64,000 bases of DNA from assembly GCA_014529385.2 (NCBI GenBank), contig CM043957.1, forward strand, positions 82,615,881-82,679,880, written 5' to 3'. The notes below the pieces were generated by a model. The model was not told where the DNA came from. It saw only the letters and a program-made list of their open reading frames with translations, and made no database searches. Both the position numbers and the translations under genes were made by a program. The DNA is from Adiantum capillus-veneris (taxonomy: Eukaryota; Streptophyta; Polypodiopsida; Polypodiales; Pteridaceae). Below, one piece after another: positions 42,732 to 52,737 of the stretch. The first letter of the stretch is position 1, and every line of letters begins with the position of its first letter.

Positions 42732-45009
42732 TGACGTTTTGCTGCTAGGTCTCGATTTGATAAAGAACTTGACCATGCTTGGGAATATCTTGATGGTTGT
42801 TTCCGTGCATAATAGTGTGTCTATTAAAATATTGAGCATAGATCTTTTGACGCGTAGTATGACTTATTCCCTAATTTTGGATTTTTTACTTTTTTCTCAA
42901 AGTCCTAAACTTAGCCATGTAGATTGTACCCTTTTCCTACTAGAGTATTATATACATGTTGGGTTGAAGCAAATTTTGAAATGCTTTCTCCATGCTTACT
43001 ATGGAAACTATCAATGAGTATCATGTTGTGTGTGACCTTGTCACTAAACTGTTAGAAATCTTGGTTCTTTTTTCGGTTATTTATCTACGGTTGGGTACCT
43101 TGTCCTGGATTATAGACATCCCTTTTTAGATCTTATGGAATCTGACTTAAAACTTACTCATTATAAAGATGTGGCAAAAATTTGGTCCTTTCTATCCTAT
43201 ACAAGTATGGCTTCTATTAAACCATGCTCTCTTTGACCAGGCTTACCGTACTGGTTGGCTTCGTAAACTAGTCGACTAGCTAACATGGTTTTTGACTTTC
43301 TTGAAATCCTAAAAACAATATATGCTGGTATGGTTGACCTAAAGCTATAGCATGAATAGTAGATCGACTACTATACTAAATGAAATCGGTGCACTTTGAC
43401 TGTAGCCATGTTGCTACCTATGCTCGAGACTTAAAAATGATGTCTCTACTATGATTATGCCTGGCAATATAAAAAGTTGATGTGAATGATGATACTGTTC
43501 TTTTCCATGTAATGTAGTGATTTCCGTTTAGATGCTTGAAACTTGAAAATAAATTTTGCAGACTTAGCTTGGCATGGTTACTTTTTTACAGGAGATAACT
43601 TTTAAGGATATTGCCCTAAATATGTTGTTCACTTACTAAGGGAAGCATGACTTGTTTTTGAACTTGACCTTTGTTTTATACATGGTAGTATGGTTGCATA
43701 CTTGTTCTGAGGTTATGAGGTTATGATTCCAGCTAGTTGGTTTGGGACTATTTTTTGATGATATGAAATACCAAATCTCGAAACTAGTTCACTTGTTGGT
43801 TGATGAAGGACAACCAGATTTGGTAAACTGGGTTGGAGGGTTATGAGCTATTGATCAGTAGGAGTTGATTAAAATCGAAAATAATAAAGTTATCTTGCCT
43901 AGGGATGTTTGTTACCAGATTGTTCACACCTCTAAGGGTATAACCTTTTAGAAAAACTGATGCATGTTGTTTTTTTTTAAAAAAAGAAAAAAGATGGGTC
44001 TCCAGCTTTAATAAAAATCTTTAAACATGAATATTTTTTAACATCACTTACGGTATCAATACTTGATGGAATGACCCCACTCTTGCATAATGAAGACCGA
44101 TGAAAAATTATTTGTTTAAAAGTAAGTGCTGGTCCGTCTTTTAGCTTGTACTGGTTTATGTCACCTGCTTTTAGCGGATTGTCTATGCCAAGTTTGTAGA
44201 CCTTCCCAACTGGTATGAACGTTACTAGACTATCTTTAAGTGAGCGAAACTTTGATTATATGACTCTTCAGATAAGAGTTGTTGAATGTGCAAGCTGTTG
44301 CTTTTTCCCTAGCATGCATGACTTCAAAAAATGGAAAGGCTAGTTTTCTATAGATTAAAAATTATTTGTCCGTTTTCTTACTCTTACTTAAAAAATGTGT
44401 AAACCTGCCTTGGTTGGTTATATTTAGATGGAAATCATTGGTTAGTAGCATATTTTGCGACTTTATGAGATACTTGTTTTTTGAAGAATATGTTGATTAT
44501 GGCATAATATGAGACTCAGATAAAGAAAGGGCTTATGGTTGGTTTTTATAATATAGAATTTCTTAGCCTTGAGAGGAGGCTCACTCCCAAACAAAAAAAG
44601 GGGGGTATTCCTAGTATAACTCTATTTTTTTACATATTAAAGAACGGTTTGTTTTTTCATTCTGACATGGATAACAACTGGGATGCCCAGCATCACCTGT
44701 GTACAGCCACGTGCTAACAATCTGTTCTCTTGTGGCTATGGATGCAGGTGAGGGCTACCTTCTTTGATAAAAACATTCTGTTCTATGTGGTAGATGACTG
44801 GGAGCTATTCGCTTACCTGAAGCAACTACACGCCAGAGTCTGGGATGACTATTTCCCAAGCTTTACTTATTATCTTTACTACCAACTTGTACAAAATTTA
44901 TTTTCAACCGCAAATAAATTATTGTAATAAACCATTGTACTTGCCTAGAATTATTGGTCTATGAACTGTATAGTTCGTTTGCGTATGTATTTGTATTTAT
45001 TTAGAACTA

Positions 45010-45011
<2 letters not shown>
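42732..45011 (+). repeat. Repeat unit X, copy 2
   Basis: Direct repeat of 36705-38795 flanking the RT pseudogene. It ends TATTTAGAACTACTACACAC and runs into (CA)n at 45012-45063. It contains the conserved small ORF at 44742-44924. No RT follows, so this copy lacks its polymerase. Confidence 0.75.
44742..44927 (+). CDS. Small conserved ORF in unit X, copy 2
   Basis: About 61 codons from ATG 44742. It differs from 38524-38709 mainly by conservative changes, and one small in-frame insertion is visible near YYLYY. Unknown function. Confidence 0.4.
   Translation: MQVRATFFDKNILFYVVDDWELFAYLKQLHARVWDDYFPSFTYYLYYQLVQNLFSTANKLL

Positions 45012-45063
<52 letters not shown>
45012..45063. repeat. (CA)n microsatellite at element junction
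   Basis: About 26 CA units. Unit X ends here and the leader of the next copy starts directly after it. Confidence 0.95.
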
Positions 45064-45066
<3 letters not shown>

Positions 45067-45650
45067 TGGTCACTGCATGTGACCAGAGTAACTATTTCTA
45101 GCTACACTAACTCTACCTATTGGTATTACTACCCTAACTATGTATGCTGATACTGCATCGGGATGTAGTTGAGATCTAGCACCTCATCCGAGGTGTTTTT
45201 GGCTAGAATCACTGTATTTGGCTAGGACAATGACATCGAACTAGGAATCACTGCTGTCTTGATAAGCTTGGTTGAGTATGAACCACTAAAAGGCTTGGCT
45301 CAGTGGGAGCAGTCCCTTAAGGATTTAACTCATTGATTAAGTGATGGGCATAAATTGGTGCGTGGGTATGGCACTCAAAAGACCCGATGACACAGATATT
45401 TTTCCCCTATTTCACTCGAGGGGTTTCATGATGTAAACCTCCCTTGCTGGTAATGAGGGATGACGATTGGGCGGCTCGACGTGGCAGGTAGCATACCCGT
45501 AGCATATCACTATCCTGATAGAATCCTCTTTCCCTCCTGATGGGATGTCATGCCGTGATAAACTTACCACGTTTGGGCTTACCTATTATGTTTCAGTACA
45601 ACCACAGTAGTTGGCGTGCCTTGTGTTGCTCCCTAACAATCGACTACTCA

Positions 45651-45700
45651 TATATAAAGGTGAGGGGCTCCTCTTCCCTCACTTAGACTTGGGTTCTTTT
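45651..45700 (+). promoter_or_regulatory. TATA box and start-proximal hairpin, copy 3
   Basis: TATATAAAGG at 45651-45660. GTGAGGG and CCCTCAC (within 45661-45682) form a perfect 7-bp stem. ACTTAGACTTGGGTTCT follows. The region is repeated at 49066 with the same pairing. Confidence 0.6.
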
Positions 45701-45729
45701 TGTCTTTTGCTTTTTTGCAAAACAGAGAA

Positions 45730-47735
45730 GGTAATTTTGGTCTAGTTTGTGAGAATTGGTTTTGCAGTGATATCCTTCGCTTGGCTATGAAACTCCCCGG
45801 GTACTATGGAGGGTATTTTGGAATGCTTCTGCTCCACAGGTTCTAATACTTCACTCTAAATTCAGCTTCTAGAATTGTTCTAGTGTTGTGCCACTGTGGT
45901 TTTAGAAGGCTTTTTGAAGAATATTGGCTCTTGATTAGATGACAACTTTAAAACTTGCAAATGGTAAATCTGCAAGTGCTACTTTGGTTATGATACATAC
46001 ATTTCAAAGATAATGACATGATTATATGTTGTTATCTGGCTTAATCTTTCTACTGAGGTAGGTAAAATATTGGACACTGGTTTGTATTCTGGAGGGTTAT
46101 GTGTTGGTTCATATGCCTTCCGAGAGTTACATGGGGTATTTTTTGTGAAATGATTTCGGCTTACAAAGTTTTGATTTACAAAACCATAGGAGTGATTTGC
46201 TATTAAAATCTGAGTTTGGAAGATTGCGGGTGCAATTCTAGTTATGATCATACATTTTGCAAATAATACCATAATTATCTATTGCTATTTGGCTTAATCT
46301 CTCTACTAAGGTGGGGGTGCTTATCTGATTTGATTTACCTATAGCTTGTTTACTGATTAGTGGTTTCCTTTTTGGGTACTGAATTTCTGGCTTAGTCCTG
46401 ATCTTTTTTCTACTATAGCTAGCTCTTGGGGTTACGTCCATAAGTTATGATGTTATAAAGGGGGAGCATGGTGGCCTTAACTTACAAACCTCAAGTCAAA
46501 TCTGACCTATAGCCTGTGTTGCTTGGATGACTGGCTTAGATCTGGTTTTTATTAACCATATTCATTTCACTAGAGCTAGTTCTTGCTGCCCTAAAAAAAT
46601 AAAAATAAAACCTTATACATATTTTGGCTTTTGTTACCAATTTGATACTGATATGGTTTTATGATAGTTAAAACATATAGATAATGATCTGGTTTTTTTT
46701 GGTGGTACTTTACTACCTGGTTTTGGTGCAGTGAGGAGTTAAAGTTTTTTGAAATTTTTGAGAAAATCTCCTTTATGATCTAGGCAGATCTGCTCACTTG
46801 GTCTCTATGGTTTAACAGAAATTAAAATATTGAAATTTAGCTTCAACACAAAACAAGTTGGAAATTTTCTGGCCAATTTTGGCTTAAATCTGGATAATTG
46901 TACTTCGGGCCTGCTCACTAAGCGTCAGTAAAAACTATCTAAAAACATTTGTTGTTATACCTTATTGATGGATCATTGTGGCACTAATTAAGGGGTGACT
47001 TGAAATTACTTTTCACCATAAGAAATGAGCTCCATTTTTTGTGGCTCTGGCTTATACTTCCTAGGCAGATTAATCCAGATGCTGCTATTTTGATACCAAA
47101 GAAAATATCTTTATGGTACTTAAATGGGTGCTGATAGGTGAACATGCCTGTTGCAAATTAAACAATTACTCGTTTAACTCAGGTTCTTGATGGCTGACCT
47201 AAACCTGACCTAAACCTGGCTTTTTTCATACTATGTTTAGCTAAAGAAATACATAGGATGATATGGAGTAGTCAACTTCCTCTCACATTAAATGGTTATT
47301 ATAAAGAAGAACTTTTATAACATATGAAGCAATTTTGGTAGGATTACTTTGTATAGGACAATAGCTAGTCTAATAATTTTTAAGTTTGACATGGATAACA
47401 ACTAATAAGTTCTTTGAAGCCTGCCATACATAGCCAAGTCTAATATTTCTATTGTCTTGACTATATGGATGCATGTGAGTTTTCTATCTTGGCTTAAAAA
47501 GGTTTAGCTTGCTGCAGTCCGACTTTGAAAACACTTGATGATCCAACTGGGATAGTTCTAATACCTTTGTATAAACTCATTTGGAATGATACTTCATTCT
47601 TATTATGTTGTAAAGTTATGAATCAAAGATTGGGTTATTTTTGTACTAATTGCCTAGACATCTTTAGCCAGTTGTCTTTTGAACATCTTGTTCCTTGGTG
47701 TGTATTTATTATAATTAAAACAACTACACACACCC
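45730..47735 (+). repeat. Repeat unit Y, copy 1
   Basis: Similar to the minus-strand copy 61275-59448 and, in part, to 50561-49897. It starts GGTAATTTTGG, a plausible 5' splice site after AGAGAA, and ends TTATAATTAAAACAACTACACAC. Near its 3' end (47525-47735) a frame is kept open in all three copies (LIPLYK, WNDTSFLLC, VMNQRL), with no in-frame ATG in this copy. It may be an exon. Confidence 0.65.
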
Positions 47736-48083
47736 CTAAACACCAGGCCCTCCCAGGAAACTGGGTGGACTAGGATGCTGTCTTTGGATATTTCTTGTTT
47801 TAGGCTTTGAGTGACTCACTTTCTATAATTGCTTGGCTGGTTGACAGGTGTTAGGTGGTCTCTCCTTGACTATAGGTTGGATCCTACTCACAGCTATTGT
47901 AGTCTTTTGGCTCAATCGGTTTTAAGTAGCAGGTTAGTCCAATTCTACTCATTCATGCTTAAATAAATTGTTTGATAATTACAGGAACATGCTACCTATT
48001 ACACATATGAAGACTTTTCTGGGATCAGGAGGATAGGCTTGGCATATATCGTCTAAAGACTACTCAATGACAACCATACTTTT
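47736..48083 (+). other. Spacer between unit Y and RT remnant
   Basis: No ORF supported. It contains a TTGATAATTACAG acceptor-like site near 47983. Otherwise nothing recognisable. Confidence 0.4.
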
Positions 48084-48160
48084 TTCAAACTGGCTGACAA
48101 AGCCTTAAAACTCCTACAGGAGTAATGTCTTCCATGAAGACCATATCTGATATTGTTTTA
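48084..48160 (+). pseudogene. Remnant of Penelope-like RT ORF
   Basis: The stretch CTGGCTGACAAAGCCTTAAA resembles 39788-39820 of the RT pseudogene (LADKALKLLQE against LADLALKLQLE). The rest of the RT is deleted and the 3' hairpin follows. Confidence 0.45.
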
Positions 48161-48393
48161 TTACAAACAATTCTACCCTCTTCAGGGACACTCCAACTTG
48201 GCACTTCTCTGTTAAAGACTTCTGTTAAACTCATCTTTTTGATGAGGTAGTAGGCCCATACACAATGGGGTAGTATTACAAACAATTCTACCCTCTTCAG
48301 GGACACTCCAACTTGGCACTTCTCTGTTAAAGACTTCTGTTAAACTCATCTTTTTGATGAGGTAGTAGGCCCATACACAATGGGCCTACTGCC
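48161..48393 (+). repeat. 115-bp tandem duplication plus 3' hairpin
   Basis: 48161-48275 is repeated at 48276-48390, including the GATGAGGTAGTAGGCCCA arm. The second copy completes the hairpin GGTAGTAGGCCCA/TGGGCCTACTGCC (48361-48393). Confidence 0.8.
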
Positions 48394-48428
48394 GATACCC
48401 ATTGTGTATGGCACCTGGGATAGGGCGG

Positions 48429-48429
<1 letters not shown>

Positions 48430-48508
<79 letters not shown>
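48430..48508. repeat. (CA)n microsatellite at element junction
   Basis: About 39 CA units after GGGATAGGGCGGG. The leader of the next copy starts at 48509. Confidence 0.95.
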
Positions 48509-48510
<2 letters not shown>

Positions 48511-49136
48511 TCACTCCATCTGACCAGGGTAGCTATTTCTAGTTACACTAACTCTTCCTATTGGTATTACTACCCTAACTATGTATGGTGGTACTGCATC
48601 GATCTGTAGTTGAGATCTAGCACCTAATTCAAGGATTTTTTGGCTAGAATCACTGTATTTGGCTAGGACAATGACATCCAACTAGCAATCGCTGTTGTCT
48701 TGATAAGCTTGATTAAAGGCTTGGCTCAGTGGGACTAGTCCCTTAAGGATTTAACTCATTGATTAAGTGATGGACATAAATTGGTGCGTGGGTATGGCAC
48801 TCAAAAGAGCCGATGACACAGATCTTTTTCCCCTATTTCACTTGAGGGGTTTCATGACAAAAACCTCCCTTGCTGGTAAGGAGGACATATGATTGGGCGG
48901 ATCGACATGGCAGGTAGCGTATCACTCTTATGATAGAATCCAATTTCCCTCCTGATGGGATGTCATGCCATGATGAACTTACCAAGTTTGGCCTTACCTA
49001 TTATGTTTCAGTACAGCCACAATAGTTGGCGTGCCTTGTGCTGCTTCTTAACAATTGACTACTCATATATAAAGGTGAGGGCTCCTCTCCCCTCACTTAG
49101 ACTTGCGTTCTTTCTATCTTTTACTTTTTTGCAAAA
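48509..49136 (+). repeat. Penelope-like leader, copy 4 (truncated)
   Basis: Collinear with 45064-45722. TATA at 49066-49075 and the start hairpin are conserved. Similarity ends at TTTTGCAAAA (49136), just before the exon/unit Y boundary. Confidence 0.7.
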
Positions 49137-49857
49137 GAAAACTATATACCAAACTATATGAACATTATGTACTCTGTCTTACTCAACCTGGAGTTTTAGT
49201 TTTCTCAATCATTATAACAAAAAATTAATAAAGTAAAAAGTGTTAGTAATCGACTGGTTGGCAGACCATTGTGATACCATCAAGCTCAAAAACTTTTGTC
49301 AATCACTAATATTGAGAACCAAAAAATATCATTTATTTCAACACATGCATACCCAAAAGAACTGGCTTTTATGTGATGCTAATGAGATTTCATGCAGGTA
49401 AGCCATTTAAAAAAAAAATTTGCATCACGTTTCTTGATGCCGCTTGATGCCTAATTATCATATTAATCCCAAGTGTATCCTCATGTTTTGAGTGTGTTTT
49501 CTTTTAGAAAATAACCACACCCAGTTAGATATGCTAAGACTACTTCAAAAAACCATACACATTTCCTACATGCTGACATTGTGATGATTTCAAAATATAC
49601 ACCAGCTCAAAAATGTATTTATAACTCCAACATCTACCATCACTTTTCTATAGAAATCCAAATTTTTTTCATAAATCCAAAATATCTCAGTACGCACAAA
49701 GTCCTACTTGATGATTTGAAGTAGCAGCCATTTGTGTGTGTGATAACATATGCAACAGGAGCCAGTAAAAACTCCACAATAGATACAACAGAGGATTCAA
49801 CTTGCTTGCCAAGAAGATTTGTTGTATGAACTAAGAACCAGATGGCGATTGGAATAG

Positions 49858-49860
<3 letters not shown>
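49137..49860. other. AT-rich sequence, no gene seen
   Basis: About 0.7 kb between the truncated copy 4 and the (GT)n at 49861-49896. No conserved ORF or repeat partner in the window. Confidence 0.4.
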
Positions 49861-49904
<44 letters not shown>

Positions 49905-50561
49905 CGTAGCTGTTTTAATTATAATAAATACACACCAATGAACAAGATGTTAAAAAAGATGGATGGCTAAAGATGTCTAGGCAAAGATAAGTACAGAAAC
50001 ATCTCAATCTTTGATTCATAACTGTATAACATAATAAGAATGAAGTATCATTCCAAAATGAGTTGTACAAAGGTATCAGAACTATCCCACTTGGATCATC
50101 AAGTGTTTTCAAAGTTGGATTGCAACAAGCTAAACCTTTTTACGCCAAGATAGAATTCTCACCTGCATCCATATAGTCAAGACAACAAAAATGTTAGACT
50201 TGGCTACGTATGGAAGGCTTCAAAGAACCTATCAGTTGTTATCCATGTCAAACTAAAAAATTATTAGACTAGCTACAAAGTAATCCTACCATAATTGCTT
50301 CATATGTTACAAAAGTTCTTCTTTATAATAACCATTTACTGTGAGAGGAAGTCGACTACTCCATATCATCCTATGTATTTCTTTAGCTAAACATTGTATG
50401 AAAAAACCTAGGTTTAGGTCATCCATCAAGAACCTGAGTTAGAAGAGTAATCTTTTAATTTTCACAACAGGCATGTTCACCTGTCAACACCCATTTAAGT
50501 ACCATAAAGAGATTTTCTTTGGTATCAAAATAGCAGCTGGATTAATCTGCCTAAGAAGTAT
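49861..50561 (-). repeat. Repeat unit Y, copy 2 (minus strand, cut by element D)
   Basis: On the minus strand it aligns with the last third of 45730-47735, including the open LIPLY frame (about 50112-49915), and ends in (CA)n (49896-49861). Its 5' part is cut at 50561 by the LTR of D. Confidence 0.75.
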
Positions 50562-50772
50562 TGCACGGGAGCAAAGCGAACCCCGAACCCCGACGGCCTC
50601 TAAAACACCGGGGACCGAATGGAGCGCCTCGAGCCTGTCATGGTAAAGCAAACAGGGGGCACCACCTAGCTTGAGCGGCTAGGACGCAAACAACACACCA
50701 CCATAACAAAGTTTTCATCCAAGAGAGATAGATGCTTGGGAGTAATGATGAAGAGGAAAGGGAATGAGATCA

Positions 50773-50834
<62 letters not shown>

Positions 50835-52457
50835 GTTATAGCGGCTTAGAACTTAGGAACCACAAAAGGATGGCGAATCCGCACACCCTTCACACATACA
50901 CAAGCTCACTCAAAACACAAGACTAGGTGGCGATTCCGCACACTTCACATGGGCAAAAAATTGCAAGAAAACATACTCACAAAACCTCAAGCTTTATTTA
51001 GAGAATAAGGCGATGAAATGGGGAGCATAGGGTAGGGGAATGAGAAGGGAGAGAGTGGTAGAGCACATGGCGGATAGGTGGGAGTTGATGGCGAAGACTC
51101 GCACGAGGGTTATGGCCATCATCCTTCATTTAGTTGCCCTTCATCTTCCATAGCCCAAGGGTGTAGAGGTCATGCTCAAGACGAGCATGGTGATTGCGGT
51201 GATGGTGATGGTGTGTGTGTGTGTGTGTGCACTAGGCACACACAATGCATAGTGTACTCTTTGGTGATGTTGTGTGTGTCTTTAGTGTGATGGTGACCCC
51301 TCTTTATATAGGGGAGGAGGGGGGAGAAATTATAGAATTTAGAAATGAAGAAATCATTATCTACATAGGCCATGTGACTGTGGGCCCCACTTGTCTGGCT
51401 GTGTGTATATGTGCCAGAACAGCAGTCTCATGAGAGAGAGACTAAGAGAGAGATGGGTTGATGAAAAAAGTGAGAGGTGACATGGAGAATAAAGTAATTA
51501 CAAGAGGGGAGAGAGGGGAGTGTGTTCAGAGGTGAATCTGTGTGTAGATGTGTGTGAACACAAGAAAAATCAGGTAACCACCAGGCGGGGATGGGTCTGT
51601 GGGCACCTTTTTCAGTGAAACTGAGTGTGTGTGAGTGTGGGGGAGGTTATTTAGCTACAAGACAAGAGACATGGCGCCATTTAGAGAGAGAGAGGGGGGT
51701 ATTTGGGTCATGGGATATGATAGGAGAGAGAAAGGGGGTGTGGGGTATACTATTTTGGAAGATAGGATAAGTTGCATGTGAGTTAGGGTGCATTATTGGT
51801 GAGTTAGAATGCATTATTGGTGAGAGGTGGGGTAGCTTGAGGGGAGAGAGAAAGGAGAAAGGACAAGGGGAAGAGAGAGGGGGTTGACCTTTTGAGTGGA
51901 GGAGAGGAAAAGGGACACATGGTGGGACAACAATGAAGAAAAAGGAGGCAAGGTGGGGATGGGCTGCCCCGCAAGCATGAGGTGGCCTATTTTACCTTTC
52001 TCATATATTTACATAATCATACTTTATTTTTTTCTTACTTTTTCCAATGCCTTTTATCACTCCCTCCCTAAGAGGGGGTTTTCATGGGGTGGGGACGAGA
52101 GAAGAGGGGTATGGGAGCTTGGCTTGTGAAAAGCCCCCATCATTAGACCTCCCATTTTGGCTAGAGACATTCATGCCTCTAGCTCATCTTTTTCTTCTTC
52201 CACTTAGCTGTAGGATCCGATATCGAGTTGCCTTCTGAATTAGCCATTCCATTTGGCCATTGGTGAGATTTCTGGAATATTCATGAATCTGTAACAGGTC
52301 CAATTGATAGCTTGTTCCTTGGAATAGTGTCGGTTGATTAAAGGGGAAGCCCATGGCTTCCAGAACTTTGTGCCAGTGTCCTCCTGGATCCCAAGTGAAA
52401 AATAGGATCATTGTCTGCAGCATCCGAACAATAAAATTTGCATGCCAAATCGGACCA
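50562..52457 (-). repeat. D 3' LTR
   Basis: About 1.9 kb, nearly identical to 55454-57344. It has a (GA)n tract at 50776-50827 and, on the minus strand, a TATA box (51310-51303). The boundary at 52457 is where similarity between the two copies ends. No polypurine tract is adjacent, so the true LTR may be longer. Confidence 0.8.
50776..50827. repeat. Long (GA)n microsatellite in D LTR
   Basis: Pure GA run. The equivalent run in the other LTR is at 55656-55711. Confidence 0.95.
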
Positions 52458-52669
52458 AATTTGTAACCACCAGTAGCGAGAGGGGAAATGAGCATCTTGG
52501 CTCCTGCAAAGAAAGAACTACAAATTATGATTCCCAAGAGTGTACCAAGAATCCACCATATATGGCCGCCTTGTTGGTGTGGTGAGCTCAAGTTGTCTTC
52601 AGAGTCCTGCTTACTGCCATTAGAAAAAACTGCAAGCATATCATGCTTCTTTTGGGTGTGCTCAAACAT
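52184..52669 (-). CDS. D membrane-protein ORF (161 aa) overlapping the LTR
   Basis: Starts at ATG 52669, 69 bases after the gag stop and in another frame. One strong transmembrane segment (WWILGTLLGIIICSSFFAG, residues about 38-57) and a second hydrophobic stretch (about 79-92). A basic end, SGRRKR. The last 90 residues lie inside the repeat shared with 57344-57072, where they stay open. It could be an envelope-like or other accessory protein. I see no similarity that proves this. Confidence 0.5.
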   Translation of the reverse strand: MFEHTQKKHDMLAVFSNGSKQDSEDNLSSPHQQGGHIWWILGTLLGIIICSSFFAGAKMLISPLATGGYKFGPIWHANFIVRMLQTMILFFTWDPGGHWHKVLEAMGFPFNQPTLFQGTSYQLDLLQIHEYSRNLTNGQMEWLIQKATRYRILQLSGRRKR

Positions 52670-52737
52670 GTCAGTTTCCTTTACTGATGCTAATAGCAAG
52701 CCACCTACCTTGCGGCTTAAATACAAGCGTAATCCAC

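Larger units (their letters stand above)
45064..48508 (+). mobile_element. Penelope-like copy 3: leader, unit Y, RT remnant, hairpin, (CA)n
   Basis: It starts after one (CA)n tract and ends in another, so it looks like a whole insertion with most of the RT deleted. The order is a 45064-45650 upstream region, TATA at 45651, a short exon-like leader to 45729, unit Y (about 45730-47735), spacer 47736-48083, a short RT-ORF remnant near 48084 (similar to 39788), hairpin 48361-48393 and (CA)n 48430-48508. Confidence 0.6.

Noticed and set aside
36705-45063. Units X as LTRs of an ordinary LTR retrotransposon
   Set aside because: They lack TG...CA ends, primer site, polypurine tract and target duplication, and the RT between them is of Penelope type.
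45012-48508. CRISPR-like array
   Set aside because: The repeats are microsatellites and long transposon units; there is no short repeat-spacer pattern.
41500-49000. Hammerhead ribozyme in the Penelope-like copies
   Set aside because: I looked for the CTGANGA...GAAA core near the promoters and hairpins and did not find a convincing one. CTGATGGGATG near 45537 and 48953 lacks the core.
51078-52129. Several short plus-strand ORFs in the D LTR, repeated at 55960-57017
   Set aside because: They are on the strand opposite to D transcription, contain microsatellite translations, and repeat only as LTR copies.
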